Origin: Anaeramoeba flamelloides
Taxonomy: Eukaryota; Metamonada; Anaeramoebidae
Direction: 5' to 3'
Length of the DNA stretch: 64,000 nucleotides
Assembly: GCA_027625915.1 (NCBI GenBank)
Contig: JANTQA010000026.1
Location: forward strand, 4,960,001 to 5,024,000
This document shows, one piece after another, positions 48,417-60,001 of the stretch (position 1 is its first letter; each line of letters opens with the position of its first letter). The notes under the pieces are model-generated. The model ran no database searches, was not told the DNA's origin, and worked only from the letters and a program-made list of their open reading frames with translations. A program made the position numbers and the translations under genes.

Positions 48417-50389
48417 ATATAAAGAATAAATATATATATAAAATAATTAAAATAATTAATAAATTTTTGAATAAGTTTTTGGGATATAATTTGTTTTTTT
48501 TTCATAAAATTCTATGTTTATTTTATAATTTCCAATTTTTGTTAAAAATAACACTTGTTTATATAAAATCTTATATCATATCAAATAAGAAAATTAAAAA
48601 TATTACCACAGAATTTGCATTTTCATTGTTCTAAGAAATTAAATATATATTTTCACAAATAAAATTCACAAATAAAAAATAAAATAAAAATTGTTTTTTT
48701 TTAACAATTTAACTCTCCACAAAACAATAACTTTTACCCACTTTCATTTGTTGTTCAACTTTGTAAAATTTTGTTAGTAATTCAGAAATTATTTGTAAAG
48801 GTTTTGTGAAATTGATTGTAAAAAATAAAATTTTATATTGTTTCAAACAAAATATTAATCCATCATCACATTGTTCTGAAAATTTTGGTTCCAAAAATTC
48901 AATAATTAATGATTTTGTGAAATCATTTTTTAAAAATGTTCATGTTTTTTGTGACTTGTTGTTTAAATATAGTTCTCAAAATAAATGATATTATTGATCA
49001 GACAAAAATAAAGATTTATAATCAAGGTACTGGCATTATATCACCGGTATAACAAAAAAATTGGTTTTTGTTTTTCAATTTTTCCATTAAGAGGCGAATA
49101 CTAAAAGTTTTCCTTCTTGTTGTTAGATTTTCCAGAATTTTTAAGAATTTCACAAAATCAAAGATTTAGCTCTATTCTTTTGAATTCTGAAAAAGTGCTT
49201 TTAGGTTTTTTAAAATTTTTGAAATTATTGTAAAATTTCAAAAATGTTAAAAAATCAGACGTTAGCTTTTATTGAGTTTTATATTTATTTGGAAAATCAA
49301 TAGCATTTTTGTTTGTTTTTTTGAGTTTTCTATTTATTTGGTAAAAAAACCTAGAACATTTCACAAATAAAATAGAAAACCTCAAATTAAACCTAACGAA
49401 AATAAATAGATTTTCCAAATAAAATAGAAAACCTCAAAAAAAAACTAAAACACTTAACAGATAAATAAAGAAAAATCCAAAAAAACCAAAAAAATACCGT
49501 TAACTTTTTCAGAATTTTTAAGAATTGAGTAAAATCTTTGATTTTCTGAAATTATTTTGAAGTCTGGATAAATAACCATTAGGTTTTGTTAATTCCAGAA
49601 ATAAAAAAGACAATTTCAAAAATTTTCAAATATTTTCTGAAAATTTTAAAAAACCACCGTTAAGTTTTCCAGAATATTTAAGAATTGAGTTAATTCTTTG
49701 ATTATACTCTATTCTTTTGAATTAAAAAAAAAACCTAGGCACTCTACGGAACTCCACATCACTCCACATCACTCCACATCACTCTACATCACTCTACATC
49801 ACCTCCAGAACCGCTGATTTGATTTAGAGATATTGCTAAACCAAGTGAGAGTTCAATTCTGGTAAAATCTCTCAATAATTTGATCCAGCTCTATAAATTC
49901 CCAAGTATTTTGTTACAATTATTTATTCAATCCCATTTTTATAATAGTCAAAAAGTATTTTAAATCAACCAAACGATTTCTTCAAAGAATTAGTGGTTCC
50001 ATGAATCATAAGCCCCATTTTAAATTAAAATATCAATTGCTGGTTATTTGAGAAAATGGTAAACAATCGGATTATAATGTGGTTCAGGTGGTTATAGCTC
50101 CTATCCCCAGATTGTAAAATGGGTACTTTGACTCTTGCTCCATAATCGTTTTTCCAAAAAATTGATTTTTCATTTTCAACAACAAAATTTCGTTTTTCAA
50201 TTTTTTCGTGAATGATTTATGAAAGTGTTAATAAAAATATGAAAATGCTGTATAGGTTTTCTCACAAATAATTCTTTGTCAAAAATTCAAACTGGTCTCT
50301 TTTTTTAATTATAATTAGAAAATAAACCATTATTTATTGAAAATAATTTAACTAAAATTGAAATTTTATTTCATTGAAAATTAAAGTAA
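48417..50389. other. Intergenic with low-complexity repeats
   Basis: Two opposing short frames at 48709-48988 (one reads INPSSHCSENFGSKNSIIND) have slight coding character but no family. 49080-49740 contains repeated CAGAATTTTTAAGAATT text and units of CTAACGAAAATAAATAGATT. Confidence 0.3.
49741..49802. repeat. 10 bp tandem repeat
   Basis: ACTCCACATC or ACTCTACATC five times in a row, with a degenerate unit on the left. Unusually GC-rich for the window. Confidence 0.9.
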
Positions 50390-50514
50390 ACTCTTTTTCA
50401 GTCAAAGGGGCCCAGTTTTATTGAAGAAATGGAAGACATTCTATGAGTTTAATTCATTACTCTTATCAAACTAAAATTTTCAATTTTTAGATCAAAATCA
50501 TTTTTTCTCATTTT

Positions 50515-50574
<60 letters not shown>

Positions 50575-50931
50575 TTTACTTTGAAAAAAAAAATGTTTGA
50601 AAAACGAAATAAACATTAAGAAAAGTTAAGCTTTGTATGTTCTTTTAAAATTCATACATTTACAAGTAAAAAATCTTATTATCAACGATTTTAATTTCCT
50701 AAAGAAATTGAGAATTTTGCACGAGACGTTCCAATGAATGGGGTCCAAAAAATTTTTTAACATTTTTTTTTTTTGAAATTTATAGTTTGTTCAGGGGTTT
50801 CTTTTATAATTATGGACTCTTATATGAAGTTTATTGTTTCTCGTATTTCTAAACAATCTAAGTTTGGTTGATTCTTAAAAATAAAGTGACTTTTTCATTT
50901 TTGGCTGGGCCCCTTTGAGTGAAATGGAGTT
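50390..50931. mobile_element. TA-flanked element with internal poly-T tract, copy H1
   Basis: 542 bp, inverted ends AACTC..TTTCASTCAAAGG continuing GGCCCAG, TA on both sides (50388-50389; 50932-50933). Contains 49 consecutive T at 50521-50569. Aligns over most of its length with 62810-63350. No coding frame. Confidence 0.7.
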
Positions 50932-50933
50932 TA

Positions 50934-53545
50934 TATTGAAAATGAGATTAAAAATATTTTTTCATCAAAAATTCAAATAATAGAATTACAAAAATAATTT
51001 AACAAAAAAAATTAAAAATAACTAATAAAATTTTAATCATTTATTATGAAGATCATTAATCCCCATCAAATCATATTCTTGGAACGAAATGTATCTTTTT
51101 AGGATATTTGGTAAATGTACCTTTATTTTTTAGAAATATTTTCAATTGTTAGAAATCTTTTCAATTTTTGAAAATCATTTCTTGATATTGAGTGAAAAAG
51201 GAAATAAAAAATATTTCAAAATTCTAATTTTTTGTGTTTTTTATTAAATTCATTTAGTACAAAAATTTCTCAGTTTCAAAACGAATTAAGATTTAGTTTT
51301 AACTTCGAGTCAAACTCTTATTGAAGAACAACCTTTTGAGATCAAAATTCCTGAATTATTAAGAGAGTATATAATTGGTGTTGTTTGCAAGTCTCACATA
51401 AATTTCAACAGTAAGATCAGTTTTGAAAAAAAAAAAAAATGAAAATCTTTTGGTTTTTTCAAAATTCAGGATCTTGGAAAATGATATTGTGAAGGTTAAC
51501 CAAAATTTTATTTTAGTTTTATAAAAAATATTTTTAAAACAAATTTATTAATGAAGATCATGTGTAAAAAACCTTTTAGTAGGATTTTTTCATTCTTTGG
51601 AGAGGTTTAAAATATTTATAATGTAAATTTCCTAAATTTTTCACAAGGATAATTGAACATTTAAAAAGATATTCCATTCCATTTTGAAATAAACATATTG
51701 AAATCCAAAAATAAATTGAAAGTTCTGAAAATAAAATTCAATCATTGAATTTCAAATTTTATCAAGATTTTAAATCAATTTGATTTTGTATAATAGTATT
51801 AAATAACATTATTTCAATATATTTAATTCATTGCAATATAAAATTAACACTGGAATATCATTTAAAGCCATGATTCTACAATATTTTGAAATTGTTGAGA
51901 TACAATGAAATAAATGGGTAATTTTCGTTGTGATCAACATAAGAATAGTACAATCAATATAAAATAATTCCAGGCCTTTTTTAGACTTCCATCCTTGATA
52001 GTTCTGATCCTTTCAAGATTCAGATCCTATTTCATCATTTTTCAAATCTCAAATACTTGATCAAAGTTTGTTAAAATCCCAAAAAGGGTAATATTTTCAA
52101 ATGACTTTTAAAAAGATACAGATGGTTTGGAAAAGTGAGTTCCAAAAAATTTTCTCAAGTGTTGTCTGAACTGTTGAAAACGTTTGAATTTGACCGTTTT
52201 AAGGCACACTTCTAAAAATTTGATTACACACTTTTTCATCACAGCTGTAACATTTGCAATTGTTTGAAATGTTTTTCAGTTCTTAAAATTTAAAAATATT
52301 TTTACAATTTTAAAAACTTAAAACTGTTTTTCAGAAAAGTCAAAAGCCAAAAAGTGAAAAACTTGCTCAAGTTTTGAAAAGATTTAATTGTAAACACTTT
52401 TAAATTGAAAGTTATTGGATTTTGATCTTTTAATTATGTTTCTAAATTTGAGAATAATTTGATAAAAATAAAGTTTTATGGATTAAAAAAAAGCCACTAT
52501 ATTTTTTGTGCATTTATTGTTGTCATATCACAACGAAAATCGCACTCTATAAAAATATATTTCATTGTTGTATTTAACAGATTAAAATAAAATATGATTC
52601 TACAATCCATTTCAATATTTTAAACACAACAACGAGAGAGTTTTATTTTTAGATCCTTTCAATTTATTTTTGGATTTCAAACTATTATTGTTTGTTTCTT
52701 GGATTTAAATCAATTTTATTTTGTAGAATAGTATTAAATAGCTTTATTTCAATTAATTCAATTCCTTGCAAGACAAAATAATACTGGAATACCATTTAAA
52801 TAACTATGATTCTGAAATCTTTTGAAATTGTTGAAATACAATGAAATAAATGTGCGGTTTTTGTTGAGATTGTCAGGCAAGTAGTTTTCTTCATTTTTTC
52901 ATAAATTTTTACGTAAAAACTTTTTTGTTATCAAATTGTAAAATTGAAAATATTTTCCTCATCAGATTTTAATATTTATTTACAATACAGTCCAAAACCT
53001 CTTGAAGTAAAATTAAAGTGTGACAAATTTCAAGAGATTAAAATTGAAAAAACTCAAAAAAATTAAAAAAAAAATGTTTGAAAATGTTGTTTTTGTGAAT
53101 TTTTTTGAACAATTTTTCTCTCTTTGATTGATCTATTCTCAAAAAGGAAATTGGTGAGTTAAGGTTATTCCCCAATACCCACCATGGAGGTGTGGTCTTG
53201 AAAGGTCTATTCATTTCTTCAAAAGGTATTTTTTACAATGGTTTATCAATTTTCTATTTCTCTTTTTTTATTTTTCAATCTTTTTTCTTTTTGATTTTTT
53301 CTATCTTTTTCATTTCAAAATCAAAAAAAAATAACAAAAAAATAAAAAAAAAAAAAAAATAATTAATAACACCAACAAAGAGGTATTTTTTGAAACAATA
53401 CGAAAAAAAACGAAAACAAGAAGGTTTAATTCAAAAATAAGATCAAAAAAAAAATTACAACAACAGTTGCTTAAAAAGGAATCAAAATAAAAATTCAAAA
53501 AAAAAACGACGAAAAAATAAAAAAAAAAAAAATTAAAAAATTTAC
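50934..53545. other. Intergenic; possible exon near 53043-53209 (minus)
   Basis: Mostly AT-rich without features. On the minus strand from 53209 a frame reads MNRPFKTTPPWWVLGNNLNS and on, and could be a downstream exon of the B-box gene, but the join was not established. 51720-51880 and 52660-52830 are a related pair of ~160 bp segments (TAGTATTAAATA). Confidence 0.3.
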
Positions 53546-53890
53546 TTTTGACTAATTCATTGTAAGGAGCTTTGTACAGATGTTTTTTGTGTTTTTTTTA
53601 AGACAGAAATTTTGTGTATTTCTTCTTCGCATTTCGCACAATAATAGACTTGACACATGGTGCAATAGAATTGAGATTGTTTTTTTATGGCACTTTTCAC
53701 ATTTGGGAATTCGTTTTTCAACAGGTTGGGTAATTTGAGAAAGCTTGGTGATTTTTTTTTCTTTTTTTGAATGTTTCTTGTTCTTGTTCTTGTTCTTGTT
53801 CTTGTTCTTGTTCTTGTTTTTGTTTTTCTTATAAACTTTTTGTTTATGTTTGCTTCTTTTCTTTTTTTGATGCTTTTTGGAATTTTCCAT
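53546..53890 (-). CDS. B-box zinc finger protein, partial, two frame breaks
   Basis: Start MENSKKHQKKKRSKHKQKVY, then a Lys-Asn repeat tract from a hexanucleotide microsatellite, then PKCEKCHKK. In the raw frame the rest loses sense. With one base fewer in the A7 run (complement of 53680-53686) it continues as a B-box (FYCTMCQVYYCAKCEEEIHK), and with one fewer in the A8 run (53592-53599) it goes on LKKHKKHLYKAPYNELVK to a GTAAAT donor at 53545. The restored order C-x2-C, C-x2-C, C-x2-C, H, H fits a B-box. Probably the first exon of a larger gene; downstream exons uncertain. Confidence 0.6.
53777..53825. repeat. TTGTTC hexanucleotide microsatellite
   Basis: About seven units inside the B-box gene, encoding the Lys-Asn repeat on the minus strand. 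Confidence 0.9.
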
Positions 53891-54401
53891 TTAATAAGGT
53901 GTTTATTTTTTCTTGTTGGTTAATTAATTAAAAAATTAGAATAAAATTAAAAAAATGATTTTATTTTGTTTTGGTTAATTGATCCAAAAACCTTACCAAA
54001 GGAAAAAAAAGCACAACAAATCTAATAATTGTGAAACTTTGTAAAAAAACTGAAAACGAAAATTACGATCAACTACAGCCAATTTATTCAACTTGTGAAT
54101 TTTTTCTTTCCTTTCGTAATTAAACCTGAAACAAAAAAATTTTTTAAAACATTTTTTTTCTTTCATCGTGTTGTGACAAAAATTGTTTAAAGCAATTTTT
54201 TTCTTTCAAGTTAAACTTCATAATGATTGAAAAATTCTCAAGTTGAATAGATTGGCTCTAATGGAGGTTTAGGTGCGTTTAAAAGCAAGAATTTTTGAAA
54301 TGTTTCAGAATGAAACCGTACAAGTTGAAACGAAACAATTTTTGTCACAACATGAAGAAAGAAAAAAAATGCTTTAAACATTTTTTTGTTTCAGGTTATA
54401 T

Positions 54402-55220
54402 GTCCTTAATAAAATTAAGCACTATTTTTTTCTTGTTAATATTTTTCGAAATTAAGTTTCATAACTTAATTCAATTAACCACTGTGATAATTTTTTTTAG
54501 AATAAAAACACTTTCAACTTTTGAATATCGAAAATATTTTTTGAAATTACTGTGCACTTTTTTATTTTTTTTTGAAAAAATTGGGGTCGAGAAAAGTTTG
54601 AAATCAAAGAATAAGTTAATATATTAAATTAAAATGTTTTTCCAGAGTGTTTATCCTTTTAGTTTAACTTTTTTTTAGTTTTAAATTTAAAACTAAAAAA
54701 AACATTTGAAGACCAAATTAGTGCCTTTTATGAAAAGAAAATTCCCATAATTTAGAATTTGTTTTTGTAAATGAGTTAAAACAAGATCGTGGATCTAAAA
54801 ATATACAGTCAGTTTCACTTTTAAGGCACAAACTTTCAACGAAATTTAAGGTACAAAAAAAATCTCAAATTAAGGCACAAAATTCAGATTCTAGTAAAAA
54901 TAAATTGTAAAAAAAAATCTCAAATTAAAGCACAAAATTCAAATTCTAGTAAAAATAAATTGTAAAAAAAAAAATTGCAAATTTTGTGCCTTAATTTGAG
55001 ATTTTTTTGTGCCTTAAATTTCATTGAAAGTTTGTGCCTTAAAAGTGAAACTGACTGTAATTTCAAGTTTGAATTCAATGATTTTGGCAAAACATGTTTT
55101 CAAGAAAAAGTTAAACTGAAACCTTATTTATTTTTATTTTTTCATTTAGTTTTTTTAATTGTTTTAATGGAAAGTATTTGATCAGTTTTTCATTTTTAGT
55201 GTTTTTTGGGTCATAGGGGC
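54402..55220 (+). mobile_element. piggyBac-like non-autonomous element, copy B
   Basis: 819 bp including a nested MITE. Ends GTCCTTAATAAAATTAAGCA and TTTTGGGTCATAGGGGC; flanks ATAT (54398-54401; 55221-55224). The first codons of the transposase (ATGGAAAGT) survive near 55167 and almost all the rest is deleted. The site without the insert is visible in R2 at about 59477 (CAGGTTATATTTCGAAAGG). Confidence 0.85.
54806..55057. mobile_element. CAGTCAGTT MITE, copy c, nested in piggyBac-like copy B
   Basis: 252 bp, TA on both sides. The longer size comes from an internal duplication of about 55 bp (CTCAAATTAA-GCACAAAATTC twice). Copies A and C of the piggyBac-like element lack it at this position. 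Confidence 0.85.
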
Positions 55221-56286
55221 ATATTACGAAAGGAAAGAAAAAATTCACAAGTTGAATAAATTGGCTGTATAACCTGAAACAAAAAAATTGTATAAAACAT
55301 TTTTTTTTCTTTCATCGTATTGTGACAAAAATTGTTTAAGGATTATCAGAATTTTATGCTCGGTGGATACTATTTTTAAGTGTAGAAACATATTTATTGG
55401 CTTAAAAGAAACTCGATCTTATAGATCTTGCTAACTCTAAAATTTAGGGTGTTTTTTTTGGAAATTTTTGAGTTTATAAAATCCATTTTTAGGTTGAATT
55501 TAACATCTTTGTTATTTTCTCTTGACAAGTCTTGATAGTATTCTTGAAAAAATAAAGAATTCCTTACTTTCTTCTCTGGTGTCTCTAAATTTGTTTTTTT
55601 GATGCTGAAAAAAATTTTTTGGGTTAATTTTGTTTTGTTGGGTATTTATAAGCTAAGTGCATTGATTAGGTTTCTGGACTTTTTTTTTTTTTTTGATCTT
55701 GGGATCTTGAAACCCATTCTATTTCCTTTCCTTTTTTTGAGAGTTTTGTTAGGGGTAGTTGAGTAATTCACCCAAAAAAGTAACAATACCTCGAAATCAA
55801 CTGATCGGGTTGTTTAACATTAGGTGGTGGTTTGAGAAACTTAACAAGCATTCCTTTAGACAGGTGCCTTTAATATTTTTTACTTTTGTAATGCTACCTC
55901 AACCACAAACTTGATGAATTGGTAAAATAGAGAAATTTTAGTCTTTAATGGTAATTGCTTCGATCTTTTTGTGTTGGGAAATGGGATTTTAATTTTTATT
56001 TCTATACCCTTTCTACACAAAAAAACCCAAAATATAAAATCCCAATTGATAGTTTTGTGTTCCTTTGAAAAAATGCTTTGTGTTTTTCCAAATTAAAAAA
56101 AAAATTAAAAATTAGAACAAAAAATAAACAAAAAAAAACTCTTTTGTCAATTATTTAAAGCACAAAACCAATTCAAGACTTTAAAATAGCATTACCAAAA
56201 TTTCAGAACCTTCACTGAAAAGAAAAAAAAAATCCCTTCTTCAAATCCAAAAATTTTCTCTCAAAATTTTCGAACACCAAAATGAT

Positions 56287-56386
56287 ATTGTGAAAATGTC
56301 ACTCCACTTTATATTGAAGTATGTTAGAGATTGTGGTGAGTGTAGCCACCCATTTGAAAAGAAAGTGGAGTGACGTTTTCCAAATA
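56287..56386. mobile_element. ~100 bp palindromic MITE
   Basis: TGTGAAAATGTCACTCCACT on the left mirrored by AGTGGAGTGACGTTTTCCA on the right, inside element D. Confidence 0.5.
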
Positions 56387-56724
56387 TCAAAAAAAATAGC
56401 TTTTTATTTTTGCCTTTCTTTGTTGGGATTTTTCGAAAAGTTTTTGGATCAATAAATGAAACCTAGTCAAAATCTTAAATTGCTAAAAATTGGCAATATT
56501 TTGACTTTCCCTCAATTCATTGTATTTTAAAGGTCTTAAGGGAGTAGCCACACCATAAGACATGATGAAAATTTGAGAGAGGCGAGAGAAGAGTATTTTA
56601 TATTAGTGGCGTGTGATCGTAGATTCTCTAAAAAATTTTTTAAAAAAATTATTTGATAATTTTTTTTTTTAGTAATGTAATACAATAAAAAGAGAGAAAA
56701 ATGATTATAAAATTGGTTCAATTT

Positions 56725-58015
56725 TTATTTTTTTTTATAATAAATTTTTTTTTTCGGAGAAGATAGTTTTTGATTTGTAGAATGAAACTTATAGCTATTT
56801 TGTGGTTTAAATTTTGATAAAATAGAATTATATTCCCTTCTCCAATTCCACCAAACCCAACTGTTTAGAACCCTAACCAGATATGTTTTGGGGTAATTAT
56901 TATTTTTCGGAATCCTTCGAGCTATTAAAGCATTGAAAGACTCATTACAATTAGTTCGATACCCTTTTATAAATTTTTTTCTCCATATTTTTCAAAAAAA
57001 TAATTTCATTTTATTTTTTAATAAAGCTTCTACTTCTTTTGTTAATTTTTGTCGAATTTCAAGTGAATTTTTTCTATTGAAAAAAGTTTTTCTTTTGTCT
57101 AAATGTTCATCATTACAATCTAAAAATCCCAATTTTGTTACCCCAGTGCCTTTACTTTTATTACAACTCTCATGCAGATTTTTTGAATGGTTAAAAAATG
57201 TAAATGTCATTTTTTGAAAATCATTGGAATTATTAGGATAAGTTTTTAGACAATTTTTTAACCAATCAGTCCATCTTTTTGAAAACTGCCGTGAAAAGGA
57301 AAAGCATCTCAGTAAAACATTTAATTTGATTTGTTCCTTCGACTTTCTCCAATTTTCAAATTGCCTTTGATAAAATTTAAAAAAAATGATTAATATCAAA
57401 ATACTCTTTTATTTCCTCGCCATAAATATTTTTGATAATTCCAAATGATTTCAAATCCAAATCATGAACAATACCAACCAAATTTAAGCCAAATTTCTTT
57501 AAAAAAACAAAAAGACTGATGCAATAAATAACCTTCCATTAAACTACTGTGAATTTTTTTTTCAAAATAAAAAGGTTCGAATTGGGAATTTTCATCCTCG
57601 CTAGTCTTCATTGAAGCAGAAAATATGACTTTATTTTTTAGCTCTTTAATCCCATCAATAATAATTAAAGAAACTGTACATTCTCTCCCAGAACGTCTTG
57701 AACTCCATCTTCCATCATACCCTATCACAATTTGCCTTTTTTGGTATTTCTTCAAAATCGTAATAATTTTTTTTGGATAAAATTTAAAAAGAGATTATTC
57801 AACTTGCAAATTTCTTGGTAATAGGTTCTTTCTGAAAAATCAACAAATCTACTCAACTGATTATAACTTTTACCTTTTTTCAACATATAAACAATATCAT
57901 CAATGTAATCAGCATTTATTTTTTCTTTTTTATTTGAGTTTTTTTTTTTCAAAATCAAAAAAAAATTCTTTTTTATGATTTTTATGGATGATTTTTGATG
58001 ATACAAACCTTCCAT
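56725..58015 (-). pseudogene. DDE transposase (Kolobok/Mutator-like style), four frame breaks
   Basis: Start MEGLYHQKSSIKIIKKNFFL. After a helix-turn-helix-like part (MLKKGKSYNQLSRFVDFSE) comes the catalytic-type block IVIGYDGRWSSRRSGRECTV, as in transposases that begin their core with DGTW-R-. Then follow GIVHDLDLKSFGIIKNIYGE (second acidic site), HFFKFYQRQFENWRK, a stretch with ESCNKSKGTG and FLDCNDEH, and the end RTNCNESFNALIARRIPKNN through WVWWNWRREYNSILSKF to TAA at 56725. The four segments lie in different frames. The breaks coincide with homopolymers at 57767-57774, 57501-57507, 57379-57386 and about 56974-57000. Non-functional as written. The superfamily is inferred; that it is a DDE transposase is likely. 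Confidence 0.7.
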
Positions 58016-58059
58016 TAGAGTCTCTTTTTTTTTTTATTTCAATTTTCGGCCTTTCATTA

Positions 58060-58256
58060 CAGTCAGTTTCACTTTTAAGGCACAAACTTTCAACGAAATT
58101 TAAGGCACAAAAAAAATCTCAAATTAAGGCACATTTTTTGGAATTTTAATTTTTACAATTTATTTTACTAGAAGCTGAATTTTGTGCTTTAATTTGAGAT
58201 TTTTTTTGTGCCTTAAATTTCGTTGAAAGTTTGTGCCTTAAAAGTGAAACTGACTG
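58060..58256. mobile_element. CAGTCAGTT MITE, copy d, nested in E
   Basis: 197 bp between TA dinucleotides, 45 bp upstream of the transposase start codon of element E. Confidence 0.85.
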
Positions 58257-59030
58257 TAGAACAAATTTACAGCGCAGTGGTCTTGTTAAATATTCTTTTC
58301 TTTTCGAAGAATTCAACTTCCTTAGTTGCTGTGAAGTATTTTTGATGAATATAAAAAAAGTGTCGTTGTTGATTCTGATGTGTAATTGGCACTTAATCAA
58401 AATATTCACCCTATTCGTGTTTCCACTTGTGATTCTCCCAATTGTGATGTTGTTGTTCTTTTTAAACAAAATCCATTTATCCCAAATGTCACTGATAATA
58501 AAATCTTCACGATTGCTTTTTGATGTCATGAAAAAAAAATCAAAAATGAACAAACAATAAAAAATGAAAAAAATAAATGCCACAATAGAATATTGAGAAA
58601 AGGATAAAAGATAAGTCATTCCACATTAGAAATACTATTTTTCACAATTCAACTCAATATTCTATTGTGGCAATTTCTTTGAGACTTTGAAAAAAAAAAT
58701 TGTAAAATTTAATGAATGAAGCACTTTCAATAATGAAAATCAATGATTTACAACCAAAGTAAAAAATGTTGTTTTCTGATCCACTTCAAAATTGCAAAAA
58801 AATGAAAAAAAAAATTCTTTACCGTGGCTACTCCCTTAATCTATTTACTGAATTAAATTTCAATGTCCACAGAGCATAAAATTCAGATAGTCTTTTAAGC
58901 AATTTTTTTCAATCAAGTTAAACTTCATAATGATTGAACAATTCTCAAGTTGAATAGATTGGCTCTAATGGAGGTTTAGGTGAGTTTAAAAGCAAGAATT
59001 TTTGAAATGCCTCAGAATGAAACCTTACAA

Positions 59031-59403
59031 CACTAGTGTGAATATGAATGTTGTAAAAAATAGAGTTTTTTTGATTTTCTCAAAAAATTGTGAGTTTCAC
59101 ACTGTTACCAAAGTTTAGGAAATAGAGATTTAGAAATGAGATTATATAAATAAGCAAAAAAGTATTTTAGACCAAAAACCGCCTCGAAATTACAGATGTT
59201 TTGTTTCCAAAAAAATTTTGTTTTCAAAAACAAAACATCTGTAATTTCGAGGCGGTTTTTGATTTAGAATCATTATTAACTTAAAATTTTAACCCGATAT
59301 AGATATATCCATAATCAAAACTTTGGTAACGGTGTGAAAATCACAATTTTTTGAGAAAATCAAAAAAACTCTATTTTTTACAACATTCATATTCACACTT
59401 GTG
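59031..59403. mobile_element. CACTAGTGTG TIR element with central hairpin
   Basis: Inverted ends of about 90 bp, CACTAGTGTGAATATGAATG and inverted CACAAGTGTGAATATGAATG. AA on both sides (59029-59030; 59404-59405). The empty site at about 54325 (CGTACAAGTTGAAACG) supports a 2-bp duplication. The centre is a perfect 34 bp inverted repeat (59173-59206 with 59228-59261). CACTA/Mirage-like by tips, inferred. Confidence 0.8.
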
Positions 59404-59527
59404 AAGTTGAAATGAAACAATTTTTGTTACAACAATAAGAAAGAAAAAAAATACTTAAAACATTTTTTTTGTTTCAGGTTATATTTCGAAAGGAAAAAAA
59501 ATTCACAAGTTGAATAAATTGGCAGTA

Positions 59528-59985
59528 ATAAAAGAGAAAAGAAATGATTAAAGACTAAATGGAGGATTCAACACAATAACAGGGATTTTTATTAGTATCT
59601 TTTGGCATGATGTTTTTACTTTGATTGAAGCTTTTTATTCAAAGCATTTGATGAAAAATTTAACTACTTTTGAGAATCTTCAAAGAAAATTAATTTAACC
59701 ACAAAAACAAAAGAAGATTTAAATTGTTTTGGTTGGTTTGATTGATGGTAATGAATTCGATTTTTCAATTAAGTTAATTATGTTCTTCTTTTCAAAGGAT
59801 TTTTTATTTCTTTGACAGTTTTTTGATGTAAATAAAAATAAAATTTAATTAAGGGGCCAGTCTCTCGAAAACAATAGGTCAAAATTTCAATTTATTTTAT
59901 TGGTGGTATACCCTACCTCGAAATTTTGTCAATGCCAAGTGCCCAAAAATTCTGATTGACTAAGAAACCCAACAAAAAAAACTTT
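59528..59985. other. Intergenic
   Basis: Nothing certain. TTAAGGGGCCAGTCTCTCG at 59849-59867 resembles a TTAA-element tip without a partner. Confidence 0.3.
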
Positions 59986-60001
59986 AAAGATCCAATTTTT
60001 T

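Larger units (their letters stand above)
54076..55267. mobile_element. CAGCCAATTT TIR element, copy R1 (host of nested insertions)
   Basis: Inverted ends over about 110 bp starting CAGCCAATTTATTCAACTTG, TA on both sides (54074-54075; 55268-55269). The right arm is interrupted by the piggyBac-like copy B, which is itself interrupted by a MITE. Interior (54181-54400) aligns with 58894-59480 of R2. Confidence 0.7.
56540..58835 (-). mobile_element. Kolobok-like transposon E with decayed transposase
   Basis: 2296 bp; tips GGGAGTAGCCAC and GTGGCTACTCCC, TTAA on both sides (56536-56539; 58836-58839). It carries the transposase remnant at 56725-58015 and a nested MITE. Relative: 35675-37052. The Kolobok label rests on the TTAA target and the style of transposase and is an inference. 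Confidence 0.75.
55340..58893. mobile_element. 3.55 kb TTAA-flanked element D
   Basis: Inverted tips GGATTATCAGAATTTTATGC and inverted AGACTATCTGAATTTTATGC. TTTAA on both sides (55335-55339; 58894-58898). The unoccupied target is seen in R1 near 54190 (AATTGTTTAAAGCAATT). The tips match the 528 bp element at 4848. Most of its right half is the second element E. Confidence 0.7.
55270..59525. mobile_element. CAGCCAATTT TIR element, copy R2 (left end truncated)
   Basis: The outer part of the left arm is missing; it starts with AACCTGAAACAAAAAAATTG next to R1. The right end is GAATAAATTGGCAG with TA (59526-59527). It is split by the 3.5 kb element at 55340-58893 and by the 373 bp element at 59031-59403. 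Confidence 0.6.

Noticed and set aside
48709..48988. Opposing frames of about 60 codons on both strands
   Set aside because: Some coding-like text on the plus strand, but no start, splice partner or family; left as intergenic.
54975..55056. Short frames reading CLKSETDC at 54975, 58231 and 60263
   Set aside because: Translations of the right end of the CAGTCAGTT MITE, repeated because the MITE is repeated.
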